Made by a program: the position numbers and the translations under genes
Part shown: in pieces, positions 1 to 13,600 of the stretch
Layout: each line of letters starts with the position of its first letter
How positions within the stretch are numbered: the first letter of the stretch is position 1
Notes under the pieces: generated by a model
The model's input: only the letters and a program-made list of their open reading frames with translations
The model's database searches: none
What the model was told of the DNA's origin: nothing
Assembly (NCBI GenBank): GCA_009792885.1
Contig: WMCF01000059.1
Coordinates: 3,335,524 to 3,399,523, forward strand
Origin: Eremophila alpestris peregrina
Taxonomy: Eukaryota > Chordata > Aves > Passeriformes > Alaudidae
Reading direction: 5' to 3'
Length of the DNA: 64,000 nucleotides

Positions 1-432
1 AAAAAAAAAAACAACAAAAAGAAACCTCTCTTTGTGCAATTCTGCAAAAACAAGAACAGAAGGTACATCCCTGGCCTGACGCCCTGGAGCTGAGTGGGAA
101 GAGGCTGAGAGGGGCCCTGCAGCCCCCCAGCCATCCCCACCTTATGCCCCAGCCCTGCACTGGGACTGGCAGCTGCCTCCCTCTGCACACCCACCCTCCA
201 GTGCCAGCCCAGTCCCCCCAAAGTGACCCCAAACAACCTGGCCAGGCCCCCAGGCTGCACCTCAGAGCCCCAGCCAATGGCACAGACATGGCACAGACAG
301 GCACAGCCTTTCTCACCCCACAGGACTCTCACAGTCCTCCATCCTCTGCAGACACAGGCCTGACCATTGTCCCCAAAACCCTGCTGGCCCCTGCCCCATG
401 GTTGCTGTGCCTTCCAGCACGTGCAGGGGGTG

Positions 433-556
433 GCATGGGGAGTAGGGAATGTGGAGCAGGGCATGGGGAGCAGGCACAGGGAGCAGAGCACGGGGAGTAG
501 GAATGTGGTACAAGCACGGGGAGCAGGACATGGGGAACAGGCACAGGGCACACTCC
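433..556. repeat. Degenerate GGGGAGCAGG-type minisatellite
   Basis: About eight imperfect copies of a roughly 15-bp purine-rich unit built on GCATGGGGAGCAG follow one another. The variants differ by single bases. It is intergenic and downstream of ARL8A. Confidence 0.6.
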
Positions 557-1332
557 CTGGCTCTGGTGTGCAGCACTGAGGGTGCACAGGTGCTTGTGAG
601 TGTCTCCAGGTGCCTCCTTAGGTCCCTCCCTCCCTGGCATCCCAAGGGATGTCCCTGCCCAGGGCAGAGCCAGCAGCCCCAGCCAGGCACAGGTGATGCC
701 ACTTGGCATGTGGGGAGCCAGCACAGCTGTCCTGGGAGGTTCCATGGGGCTGAGCCAGCCCCGGGCCAAGTGGGAGGCAGGTGCCAGCCCCATGCTCCCC
801 CAGGGGCTGCTGGCATTGCTGGGCCCCCAGCACTGGTAGCAGTGCCCCAGATCATCCCCCCAGCAGCCAGGCTGGCCAGTGGGCAGGATTCAGCCCAGGC
901 ACAAGAGCAGGGAACACGTGGGGCAGGGGGACAAGTGGCCCTAGGCCCCAAAGAGGGGTTGGGGAAGTGGGGGCAGTAGGGGGAGACTGATGGGAGTGGC
1001 TTGTGGCTAATTCCTGTTCCCCGAAGGGGTGAGGAGCCTGCAGGTGGCATTGATGCCCTCCCCTCCCCAAGCCCGAGGCAAACAGGGCTAGGTTGGCACC
1101 CCCAACACCCCCAGGGTGGTCTCTGCCTGGAGACAGCAGCAGGACACCCAGAGAAGGGAAGAGGGAGCCCCAGGGGACCTGCCTGCAGCTGGCACAGCTC
1201 CATCCCCAAGGGCTGCCTTCTGCTACCACCCTCCTCCTCCTCCCAGCACTGACCCTTGGCTGGCCTTGGGGAGCCCCAGCTTTCCTACTGCTCACAGGGC
1301 CCAATTTAGTAACAGCACTATCCCTTAAATTA

Positions 1333-1372
1333 AAAAATTAAAATATATATACATATATATATACTGTATACA
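1333..1372. repeat. AT/TA-rich microsatellite
   Basis: An interrupted (AT)n tract with short A runs, about 240 bp beyond the ARL8A stop codon. It probably lies in the 3' UTR. Confidence 0.7.
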
Positions 1373-1612
1373 CAGACAACAACAGAACAGTGCCAAAATG
1401 GAGGAAGAGAGGGGGGAGGAGAGGAGAGGGGGAGAGGGGGGCAGTCGGACATCTTCTTTACAATAAAAACAAGGACTCTGCCCCAATGTGAGCAGAGTCT
1501 GGGGTCCCCTAAAAATACCCATCTAGAGAGAGAGCTGGAGGGACAGAGCAGGAGAGAGGGGCATGGGCTTGTACAATGGCATCTTCCCAATCCGAGCCAG
1601 GCCCGCGGGACC

Positions 1613-4600
1613 TCAGCTTCGCCTGGACTTCGAGTGCTGGATAAGCCACTGTAGGGTGATGTCTGCAGAGGCAAGGGGACACTTACAGCCTCTGTCTCTG
1701 GCTGTCACCTCCCTCTGTACCTGGGCAAACACGTGGGCTGCCCCCCACGCCCACTGTGACCCCGGCCCATGGCACTCACCAATGTTGTCCTTTTCTTTGC
1801 AGGAGATGGAATAGCAACAGATCTCTCGGTCCTGGATGGCAGAGAGGTTCCTGTGGGAAGGGAGCAAGTGCTGGCTGCAGACTCTGGGGTGGCCATGGGA
1901 GACATCCCTGGGCAGCCTCTCAAGGGTCTCTTTGGACTCTGTCTCTGAGGCAGAGCACATTGAAGGGGCAGCAGCTCCCCAGGCTCTCCAGGAGCTGCAG
2001 GTGGGTCAGGTGAGGGCACCATTGCTCCATGCCTGAGGGGCAGGGGTGGTCTGGGGGATGCTATGTGACAGGGCAGGAGGGACCCAATCCCTCAGAGACC
2101 CTGGCCACCAAATTCTATAGGTTCCCCAACCCCAGCCCTGTAGCTAGATGGGGCAGGGAGGTTTTGGGAGCGGCACAGGGCTGGCAGCATGGGAGCTGCA
2201 CAGGTGCCTATGGTGCAGAGGTGCTCTGAGAGGTGCCTGAAGGGGAGGGAATACTGTGAGTCAGTGCAGCATCCCAGATCCCCCCTGTGGAGGAGCCCAG
2301 TCCCGTGCAGCATGTGGGAGAAACCAGCTCCACCAGCCAGTGCCACACTGTGCTGGGCCCCCACGCCACCATGTGGCACGTGGGACCCAGCCCTGGCACT
2401 GGTGGCTCCAGCTCCTCTCTGGCTCCACAAGGCACCACCTCGGACATCCTCAGCCACTCGTCTCTGCCAGCCCACCCCAGGCACCACAGTGCCACCCCAG
2501 ATAGGTGATTGTGCAGAATGGGGAGGGGGTCACACTGTGTCACACCCCCTGTGCCTGGGCACTGGCACACTTACATCTTCTCAATGAGCTCCTTCTCATC
2601 CAAGGCACCGGGCAGGTCCCGCTTGTTCCCCAGGACGAGGACCTGCAGGGCAGGACAGGGGACACCTGAAGCACCTGGCCACCAGACCAGGCAGGAACCT
2701 GCTGCTGCCATCAGACAGCTCTGGCTACTCCACTAGGATGTCCTAGACAGTGCAACCCCCTTCAGTAGGCAGAGCACTTCAATTAACTGCCTTAATTAGC
2801 CTGTACGCAGCATCTCCTGTGCACTCCCTAGTCCCAGTGCGGAGATGGCCCCACAGCACATCCTCTCTGAAGGGCACCAGCATCTGCTGTGCCACCTAGG
2901 ACACTCTCCCAGGAGCCTCTCACTGTCTCTGAGCAAAAAGTCACGTGTAATGGCTAATGCTGACATTATCCAGCAAGAGCAAGCTGTGGATGCTGGGCAA
3001 AACCCACTCTGCAGGCAGCCAGCCCAAACCAGGATCAGCTGTTTGTGCCATCACTGATCTCTCCTTCGAGGCTCTTGACAGCCACAAAAGCAGTCTCAGA
3101 TTGTGTAAGGAAAATAAGCACCCAGCAGGACCGGTTTGTCCCTCTGGAACAGCCATGTGACTGTCACCTGACAGGGGTGGTGCCGAGGCTGTGGCTGCCC
3201 CGACTGCACCAGGGATCTGCAGGAGGAGCATCCCCCCCTCCCCATGTCAATCAGGAGGCTTGTTCTCAGAAGAGAGCCTTCAGAGGCCTGCAACTGCAGC
3301 TTTGGTATGTCAGGAGCTTAATTTAGCTGGCAGTGGACATTTGGGATCCGTGGCAAGATCTTCAGTGAGCTCCTTTCAGAGGGTGCTGATTTGGGATGGT
3401 GGTGCACTGCCCACCTGACACGTACAGTGTGCCTGGCACTGTGCCACATCCCACCTCCTGCACATGTCACAGCCCAGCAGCTCCTCCCACAGGAGACAGG
3501 ACCTTCCTGTCACACTATAAATCAGGTGCAAATCCATGTGAGAGGACAGATTTCACCTGGGGGCCTGATCTGTGCTCCCTGCCATAAAGGTCCCTCTCTG
3601 TGGCTTGGCCCAGTTCTGACCTAGGAAGTGTCACTGTCCCAGCTGGCTCCCTCAGCAGTGCAGCAGGGAAGTGACAGCTCCAAGAAAGGAGAGCCCCTCC
3701 CTGAATCTGCTCTGCAAACCCTGGCAGTGCCCAGGCTCAGGACCACGAGTGGCTGGGGGCACCACTGAGGCACCAGCTCACCGGGATGCCCTGGAGCTGT
3801 GGCTTGTCCAGCAGGTTGTGCAGCTCGTTCTTAGAGGCTTCTATCTTCTCCTGGTCAGCAGCATCCACCATGTACCTGCAAGGCAAGGGACAACCCTGAG
3901 CACAGGTGCCCAAGTCTCCATGCCCTCATGCTGTGCTGAGGTCTGTGCCACCCCCAAACCTCCTCACTGCTCCCCACTGGGAACTGGGCCAGCACCTGGA
4001 GGTGGCTGATAACAGGATCCTTCCAGCAGGATGCCTCTTCCCAAGGATGGCTGTGGAGCTGAGAGCCCCTCATGTTTCTGAGGGGAGTGGGGACCACCCC
4101 ATCCTTGTCTCTGCAGGTGTCAGCCTGCTGATAGCAGGGACAGGGGTGAGGGAAGCCCAGGCAGGAGAAGCTGCAGGACACCCATCTCCAACATGTGCAC
4201 ATGGCAGCTGCCATGTAAACACCCAGGACAGAGGACAAGCAGAGAAAGCAAGAGAAGCTGAGGATGGAGAGGTGAGGATGACCCAAGAGGAAGGACCTCC
4301 TCATCCAATCGATGATCCCATCTTGGGAGGGGCCACAGAGCACGTGGATGTGAAGCCAGTGGCCACCAATGCTCCTCTGAGCAGAAGGGGAGATTTAGGA
4401 AAGGATTTTGTTCTTACAGGCCAATGTTTATCCTGCAAAGGGTGTCACTGAAGCCAAAACTTGGGTGAGGAACCGATCAAAGCAGCCTTGATTTCAAATA
4501 TCAAGAAGCTGGGAGAGGAGTGAGAAACACCAGCTCATCAGGCTTTGGGGAGTTATTTAAAACTAGGAAAAGAGCTACTAACTACTAAAGTGCTTAACAC

Positions 4601-7600
4601 AGGAAAATGGGAATGCTGTGCCAAGGGAAAAATATCCTCAGGGGCTGCCCCAATCCTTGTCCTGTTGGGCATGGGCTGGGGGAGAGCTGAGAGCAAAGGG
4701 AAAGGGACCTGACACAGCTCCATGGGATGAGGGCAGACTGAAGTGTGACCTGGATGCTGACAGCTCCTTTTGTTTCCTGACAACTACATGGGCCAAAATT
4801 ATGACATTATAGAAGGAGGCAGCAAAAGGAGTGAAAAGACAGAGATTTTGTCATTTCTAGCAAAGCTCACTGTAATAAAAAGTGTAATAAAAACCCTCTT
4901 GCAGGTCTAAGGCCATGTCCCACCATGGTGACAGTCTGCAAAGGCAGGAGCAGATACCACTGTCCCAACAAGCAGAATAGGCAGTACCACACTCCTCCTC
5001 ACCTGCCAAGGCTTAGAGTTGGGAAGGGCAGCCCAGAAAGCAGCCCTCCAAATCTCAGGGTATGGTCACTTGGAAAAGATCCCATAAATCTAGTTTTCTA
5101 ACTGGGTTTAAGTAACCCCAGTATGGTGCCCCAAGATCAGTATTTTCCCTTTGGAACAGGCAACCTGCTTCCCATGAGTGCCCTGCCACCAGCCCTGAGC
5201 CTGGACTCCCTGGGGTTGCTTTTACTGCACTGTTTGCAAGCAGGGGACACCCAGGGACACTCAGATTTGCTGACTCAGTAGCAGGTGAGACTCCTGCTCT
5301 CAGCACAAGATTTATTTGGCAGCACAAACATCCTGACCTGGAAACCAGCCTCTGGGAGGGGCTGAGCTCCACAAGCAGGTTTGCTCAGCCCCTGTGGTGA
5401 GCAGCCAGCACAGAGGATGCACAGGAGCCTGGAAGGGTAAGATCTGAGCAACAGAGCTGGACTGAGTGAGGCTGCAAGGGAAGAGAAGGGTCTGGCACAG
5501 CTGGAAGGACCTGGCTGTCCTCTGCTCAAAGCCCACGTAGACATCAGTCCCCAGGGGAAGTATCTGGATAAAAGGAGGTCTCCAATTCCCTTACAGGAGA
5601 ATGGAGCCAGCTGGGGATCAGGCTCTCCTTCCAGGAAACAAGCAACAGGACCAGAGGAAATGGCCTCAATCTGGACCAGGAGAGGTTTAGGTTGGATATT
5701 TGGGAAAATTTCTTCCCTAAAAGGCTGGTCAGGCCCTGGCACAGGCTGTTCAGGACAGAGGTAGAGTCACCATCCCTGGAGGTATTCAAAAACCACTGGG
5801 CACATAGTCTAGTGATGAATATGGTGGTGTTGGGTTTAATGGTTGGACTTAATGATCTTAGAGGCCTTTCCCAACCTTCATGATTCCATGATGATTGAGT
5901 GATTCCACCCACAGGTGGGTGGGTGATGCCCCAGCCCCTGGGTGGGCCCAGCAGTGGCAGAGGGGTGGCAGCAGGGCCCAGCAGTGGCAGCAGGGGGGTG
6001 GCAGTAGGGGGTGGCAGTGGCAGCAGGGCTCAGGGATACTCACACGATGGCACTCACTCCACGGCAGTATCGCTCCCACATGCTGCGGAACCGCGGCTGC
6101 CCTCCGATGTCCCAGAGCTGTGACAGGAGATGGCAGCGTTACCCCATGGCCCCACACTCCTGCCCAATGCTCCTCCTCCCCCATGTGCCCACCTGAGGCA
6201 CCAAACCCACCCCCATCCTCTGCTCTTCAGCTCAGACCTCAGGAAGAGGCTCCTGACTTGCTGAAGAAGGGGCAAACCTCAGGAAGGGGAGCTGGAGGAT
6301 GCTGAATCCCCCTGTGCTGTGTCTCTGCTGGCATGCAGGGACCTCCTGGACCAAGCTTGGGTGCTCCTCCCCACGCCCATCACACCTCCTGGCATTTCCC
6401 ATTTAAGAACCTTCAGCATACTCTCAAAAGTATTCCTGCAGCAGCCAGAGATCCAGCAGCCAGCTTTTCAAGCCTGCCCAACAGCTATTTCCCAGTACAA
6501 TCCCAGACCCTGGAAAAATTCAGAACAGGTAGAACCCTCCTCTTCCTTTGCTCTCAAGGCAGAGACCACCACTGCAAGCCATGACCTGTTTTTCCCAGCA
6601 CTATCACCCTCAGGAAGGTGACCACATCTGTAAGTCCCTATGAGCAAGTCAAAGATACAAGGAAACCTCCAGCTTTGCAGCCCAAACTGACTCTTACTGC
6701 ACAGGTCTGGATCTCTTACAGCCCTTCCCACCACCTCCTCTGGTGAGTGCCTGCAGGACCCTAACAGGGCAAATCTTTCACTTCCAGGTGGTGGAATCAC
6801 AATCCCTGGAAATGTTAACAAAACACATGGATGTGGCACTTGGGAGACATGGTTTAGTGGTGAACATGGCACTCCTGGGGGAACAGTTAGACTCGATCTT
6901 AAAGGGACTTTCCACCCTTAATGCTGCTATGCTTCCATTCTAGAAGCTGCAGCTGGGATCCCTGGAATTCCTCCCCCTCCAGCAGAAGAGCCACCAACCT
7001 CCCTCACTTTCACCTTTCATCCCAAGAGCCCTCACCAGCATTAAAAACTGCATCTTACCTTTATGGTAACGTTCCCTTTGGTGATCTTCCTCATGTTGAA
7101 ACCCACTGTTGGGATCATGTCTTCATTGAACTGCCCTGACTGCAAGGAACAAGGTGAAACAGCGTTAGGAGGCAGAGGACTGGGGCCAGCCTGCCCTGGG
7201 CAGGGCAGCAAGGCTGACAACCTGGGATAACCCCAAAGGCTCTGCCAGCCCTGCCCTGGGCACGGTGCAACCCTGCAGGACCATGCCAGGAGCACAGAGC
7301 CCAGGAGACACGGTGCCACCAGGACTAAGGGAATGCTGTTCTTTTCCAGCTGGGAGAAAGCCGGGTGGGTGGAGGGATGCTATTGTTTCATTGTACCGGG
7401 CTTGGAGAGCATTTTGCATGTAAATCACCCTCTCTTTGTACACTTTTGTTATTAGCAGTGTTGCTCTTATTGTCTTCTTATCTCAACCCGTGATCTTTGC
7501 TTCCAGTTGGGAGGGGGAAGGGGAAGCAAGAGGCAGGGAACACCTAACACCAGTGGGAGCACCAAATTGGGGAATACCATTCCTAAACCATGAGGCTGTG

Positions 7601-10600
7601 GCTGCTGCAACGGGCACAGGTTCCCTGGGTGCCCCAGTGCAGCCCCCAACCCTGCACTGAGCTGCCAACATCAGCCCTGGGCACATTATTGTCCCTTTGG
7701 GCTGAGGGCTTGCCCATCCCAACTCTTTCAAGGTGGGATTCCCAAGCCCTTTGTGCGAGGAGGCTGAGACCTTCATCCTCTGCAGTGACCTCTGGTGAGG
7801 CAGCCCTGCAAGGACCCCGGGGGTTTCAGGCTGGGCTTCCCACCCAGGGAGCCACCTCCTGCTCCAGCTCCTTTCCAGCTGCAAGTCCTGGGGGCACCAA
7901 CATGTTTTGTGCTTTAGATCATTTATGGCCCAGCTCAAACCAGACTGACTTCTGCTTTCAAGTGTCTGCACTGGTCCCCCAGTTCTGCATCCTGCCTGTG
8001 CTGAGTCACTTGGGGGTCACAAAGGGTGCCCCTCCTGCCCTCCAGGAGCTGCTCCCAGTGCAGCTCCAATGTCTTCAGAGTTTATGCATCAGGTGCCTGA
8101 GATCCCTGTGGGGCTGCAGCATCCCAGCACTGCTGTGTCATGGGTCAGGTTTGTTGGAGCAGTGAGCAGGAACCACCCCTCTTGGTGCTGGCTCATCAGC
8201 CCACGTGCCCAGCAGCACACCAAAGGGTCTGGCAAAGCCCACCCACGTTCCAGTTTGCTGCTCAAATCCCAGGGCTGCAGGACAGGCCCAGGAGCACAGA
8301 GGGACAGTCCCAGCAGTGGTGTGGCATCTCTGGGGCAGGAGACAGGAGCTGGCACAGCCCTTCACCCACTGCCTCCAGCAGCTTCCCTGGGACTCAAAGC
8401 AGGCTCATGGCCTGTCAATGCATCCTGGGGAGGCCATGCTGTGGAATGCTGAGGAGCCAGTAGGGCAGAATGTCTGACAGCCAGGACAGTGCAGCCTTGG
8501 GGATTTCAGCCATCAGTGCCAGAAACCTGCAGGAACCACCAACCATGGCCAAACTCATCCTAGCAGGTTTTATTACCTTAAACCCTCCGTTTCTTGAGGG
8601 CTTTTCTCTTAGTTAACACAAACTTCAAAACAGGAAGTCAGTTTATGCTATTTTCTCATAGGCATATTTTTGCGCCTGGTTGAGCCTGTGGCTTCTCCAG
8701 ATGCACCACATCAGCAAGTCCCCAGGGTTCTCCTGACTTCTTCCAAACGTTCTGCAATACACACTGCTTCCCTTTTTCATATCCCTTTTGCATTCAGCAG
8801 CAAAACCTGGCAGCCAAGGGGTGTTCAGGCCATGCTGCAGCCAGAAAGCACTGTGAGGAATGGGGAGAGGAGGGGAAGCAGGCAGGGTTCCACAGGGGAT
8901 GTCTCCTATGGATTGAGGTTCAACACACAACTGAGCTTTATGAAACAAAGAAATTCTCAGGCTTTGATCAGTGGGCACAGAGAGCAATTGCTGAAGGGCT
9001 CTTGGAAGCTGCAGGCACCTCCCTCAGGGATCCCAGACCACATGATGGGATCTGCTGGCTGTGCAAAAGCCACACAAGATAATGTCCCCATGTGATAGAA
9101 GCTTCTTCCAGGAAGGGATGTAAATGCACGAGCCAGGAATTACCCCTTCTTTCCTCCGTGGGTGGGACAGAGCATGTCTGTGTGAGTGACCACAGCCTTG
9201 CTCCCTGCCCCAAATCCCTCTCCCACTGCAGCACCTGCCTCCAGGCTGTCCATGGCCAAGGGGCCAAAACAAAACCACTTGAGCTGTCCAAAACAGGCTG
9301 AGCTGGGAATGCAAAACGTTGTGGTTGGTCCAGGATGGCTCACACGTGCTCCCTCCAGTACCAGCACCCACAGAAGCATCTTGCATGTGCTCCTCCTCCA
9401 CCAGCTCCTCTCTGCATCAGCTGCTCTCTGAAAGCAACTCTCAGTGGTGGGAACAGAGTTTCCTCTTCCCTCTGCAACCACCCCTGATGCTGGTGCCTTC
9501 AGTGTATTTTCAACTCCCTGCAGGGTCCAGCCATCCACAGCTCCACTGCCACAAAAGCAGTGAGCACCCAGATGGAGACAAGCAAAAGCTTCATTGGACA
9601 CATTCTTGGTGTCCAAATTTTGGTTATGTACTGGACATAGCATCCATGCTGACCCTGAAGATGATGCCAAGCTACACCACTGGTTTATGAATGGGATTCC
9701 ATTGGGAAGCACAAAAATTGTTGCAGGCAAGATGGATTTTGTGGCCACAAATGGCAGATCAGGTCTTTACAGACTCCAGTTCCTTGCTGGTTTTGCCAGG
9801 GTCACCCATTGCTCTGCCCAAACCACTCTGCCTTGATGCCCTGCCTGGAAGGCAAGAGATCTTTCTGCCATGTGGCACTTGAGTCCCTGCCAAACCCTGC
9901 CCAAGCTCTAACATGGAGGGAAACTTAAATATAAAAGATATAAAAAAATAAATGTTTTGTGATGTGAGAGGTGAGGCTCTGGCACAGGTTGCCCAGAGAA
10001 GCTGGGGCTGCCTCATCCCTGGGGCTTGGAGCAAACCAGTCTAGTGGAAGGTGTCCCTGTATGTGCCTGCCAATGTTAGGGGTGTTGGACAAGGTGATCT
10101 TTAAAGGCCCCTTCAAACCCAAACCACCCTGTGATCCTTTCTCAGGAAAGCCACACTGTCCATTTTCCTTGGGTCATGTTGACAGAGCTGGCAGCAGCAA
10201 GACAAGACCAAAGCCAGATTCTACTCCTCTTCCAGGAATATGGAGAAAACCCCATAAAACCTGCCCCCTTCTGCATTATGAAGCCAAGGTGCAAAGATAC
10301 ACCTGTGGAGAGCCCAGGTGCTGCACCTGAAGGCAGAATGACCATGAAGCAGTATGAGAACCCAGGGCCACCTCCCATTCATGCTGGTCCTGCCAGACCT
10401 CATTCAAGGGGTCACACCCAGAGTTCCTGGGAGAGGTGGGAGTCAAGACAGAACAGCATAAATGCACCAGAACATCTCCCTGCTACTTCCTCTGCACCTC
10501 TCTTCTCTACCTCCACAGCAAACCCTGGGGACCTTGCAGACCTGGAGCTGCACCTCCCATCCCAGGCTCAGGTGCCAGAGCACATCCTGCCAGGATGGGT

Positions 10601-13600
10601 CAGCTGGCTGGGGAAGGGGTCAGTGTCTCTCTGGGATGGGTGGGGGGAGCAGGTGCTGAGCTCTGCAGTCCTCTGAGCCATTACCAGCCCATGCCTCCCC
10701 CAGCAGCACTGTCAGAGAGCTGCCCACCTGCCACACCATCCACCACCACACCTGGTGCCAAATATGAGCCTGATGTGGTTTCATGGGATGGTCAGGTTGG
10801 AAGGACCACAGTGGATTATCTGATCCAACCTCCCTGCTCAACCAGGACCATCCCAGAGCACATGGCACAGCATTATTCCCAGACAGTTCTGGAGTATCTC
10901 CAGTGTGGAGGACCCCACACTTTCTCTGGGCAGCCTCTTCAGTGCACAGTCACTGCTCAGAAAGAAGTTCTTCCTCATGTTCAGGTGGAACATCCTGGGC
11001 ATCAGTTTCTGCCCATTCCTCTTGTTCCATTGCTGGGCCCCAGGGAGCAGAGCCTGGTGCATCCCCTGACCCCTTCCTGCAGACACTAACAGACACTGAT
11101 GAGGGCTCTTCTCAGCCATCTCTCTTCAGCTGTTTGGCTCAACAGCCTCAGCTCCCTCAGCCTGTCCTCATGAGAGAGATGCTCCAGTCCTGTCAGCATC
11201 TTCACAGCCTCCACTGAACTCGCTCCAGGAGCTCCATGCCTCCTCATGCAGCACACTGAATCACTTTCCAGGCAGGGCTGAAGCACAAGATGGTGCCCCA
11301 GAGCTCCCACCACACAGGTCCAACACCCCAGCACTTATGGCTTCATTCTCCTGGAAGGCTCTAGCACAGGTAGAATGTGTGATGTTAAAAAGTAGCAATG
11401 CTCTCTTGTTCTAACCATGACAGGTTGGACAGGTTAGTTAAAACTGGCAGGTTTTGGGCCCAGCACCTACTGAGGAGTTCTCCATGCCTTTGGGTCATCC
11501 ATGTCACCACCAGACTGGAGAAAAAGCAGCTAAAAGCCCACAAGCCTCAGGTTAAATCAAGACCTGGTGTACCTACAGCTTTCACTTCTCCTTGCAGGAA
11601 AGACTTCAAGCCTCAGCTATCACCAGTTAGGAAAAGAAAAAGTAAGTCCTAAAAAAGACCCCAGGAGGAGTCACCCTGATCAAAGCTGCCTTCAGCAAAG
11701 CCCTTGTCTGCCACAACCACAGCCTGGCTCTGGTTCCCACCTTCCAGGGAACCAGAGTCCACTTTTCAGTCAGGTGCAGCTACAAATCCTGGAAGAAAAG
11801 GACAGTGCCAATCCCCCCGGAGCAGCTCCAGTCCCAGAAAGGCTTCTTGCAACATCACTCCAACAGCACCAAAATGCCATACTTCTTCAGTTCAGTTCTT
11901 CCCCCCACAAAGCCCAAATCACAGCTACTTCCCCTTCCAACCACCCCATTGCAGCATCCTACAGCCAGGCACTTCCAGACCTTCTCAGGCAGTTCCTGAG
12001 TTGGCATTTTCTGTGTCATGCTTCTATTCCACTGTGCCCAACAAGTCCTTCTTTCTAGGATGTCTTCTCAAAAGTCGTGTTCCTTTTTGTGTGCATCTGC
12101 CACAAAACTTTAAACTTTCCAAACAACCTGAGAGGCTGAACTCAGCACCCTGAGCCTGACTGCTGTGTAAGGGTCCCAAACACCCCACTGCAGACCTGAC
12201 AGACAGCAGGCCATGGTGCCAACCCCAGCTCAGGAGCTGCTATAATTCCTCAAAGTCCCTTTTCCCTACACCAGCAATCCTGGCTAAGTGGAGAGAGTCC
12301 CTGTGGGGTCTTGCCCACAGTGAAAGTGCCAGATACAAAGTATTTACTCACAGAAGCAAACCCCACTGAGCCCTGTCTGCTCCAGATGTGGCTGGGAGAG
12401 GAGGAAGCATGTGGGGAACAGGGAGCCAAGTAACACCAACCCTTGGGGTTTCCAGCAGGCAGAACAGCACAGCAGGTGTGGGATAAAGCTCCATCACCCT
12501 TCACAGGCAAACTGGGTGATTAAAACCAACACTAAACTACTTTGCCATTTTTAAGGCAGCCTGGATGGGGTAACAGGCAGCAGCATGCAGTGGATCCAGA
12601 GCAGGAGCAGCCCACATGTGGCACCCCTGCATCCCACCCTGGCATGGGATTGCAAAAATTGACTTAAACACGCAAATGGTAGGGAGAGATCCCCCAAAAA
12701 CAGGATTGGTGCTCAGGGTCACTGCCCCAGAGCCAAAACACTCCCTTGTTCCCTCCTTGTGTTGGTTTATGGGGGAAACCAGCAGGAGATTGGAGCACTG
12801 AGAAGTGACTTCCAGCAAAGCATCTTGAGAGCAGGAGTGCCATTGTCTCCAGGATGAAAAGCATTTTAGGGTGTCCTCTCTCTGCTCCTAGACACTTCAC
12901 GAAGGACATTTTTGTCCCTCAGCACCTCCCAAAGAGCATGGCCCCAGTGCATCGAAGCCTCCATATGACCTGAAAATCCTCTCTGACAGCCCAGCAGCTC
13001 CCAGCACCCTGAGCAAGCAGCAACAACTCGCTCTGCTTCGGATCCATGGCAGGCGTGGAATTCAGAGACACGTGCAGGGACCAGGGGGCAGTGAGGGAAC
13101 CAGGGCAGAGCTGCATCCACCTCCCTCCGGGGGCAACAGCCCAAACCCACCCCTTCAGGACCCTCCCGCCTTGCACCATCACATATTGAGAGGGCAAGAA
13201 CAACCCAAAAAGCAAGAGGGGAGACTGCCAAGCATCCCCATGGGTGAAGCCACGCCCTGGGCTTCGGGATGCAGGACACGCAGCTCCTGATGCACTGCTG
13301 GATGCAGGGACCCCGAGGACGAGGCAGCACAGCCGGGGAGAGGCCAGGGTTGGAGGGGCCCGAGGCGGGTGTCGCTGCCCCGTTCGGGTGGGGAGCGGTG
13401 CTGCTGCAAGAGCAGCCGGCACCCACAGGACGCTGCTGCTGCTGGGGAATGCTTCCCGAGCAAGGTCGCCGGGCAAATACCTCCCACACCGGCCCCCGGG
13501 CAAGGAACCCCGGTAGCACCGAGCCCGGCAGGGTCGTCATGTGGCCCCACCTGCGCGTCCCGACGGCGGCAGGGACGATGACAAAGCGCCTGCTGTTACG

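Larger units (their letters stand above)
1..1612 (-). other. ARL8A: ARL8A 3' UTR and downstream flank
   Basis: This stretch lies downstream of the ARL8A stop codon (minus strand). It contains no recognisable coding sequence. Long open frames here on both strands are GC-rich, repetitive and unlike any family I know. I expect the 3' UTR to occupy part of it, but I see no clear AATAAA on the minus strand, so its end cannot be placed. The first 20 bases are A-rich, and a degenerate minisatellite and an AT-rich tract are listed separately. Confidence 0.5.

Noticed and set aside
1..22. A-rich start of the window as a retrogene poly(A) tail
   Set aside because: No retrocopy or target duplication can be seen at the window edge, so it cannot be supported.
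10775..11217. Open frames of 144 and 93 codons as small genes
   Set aside because: They are pieces of an antisense CR1 element.
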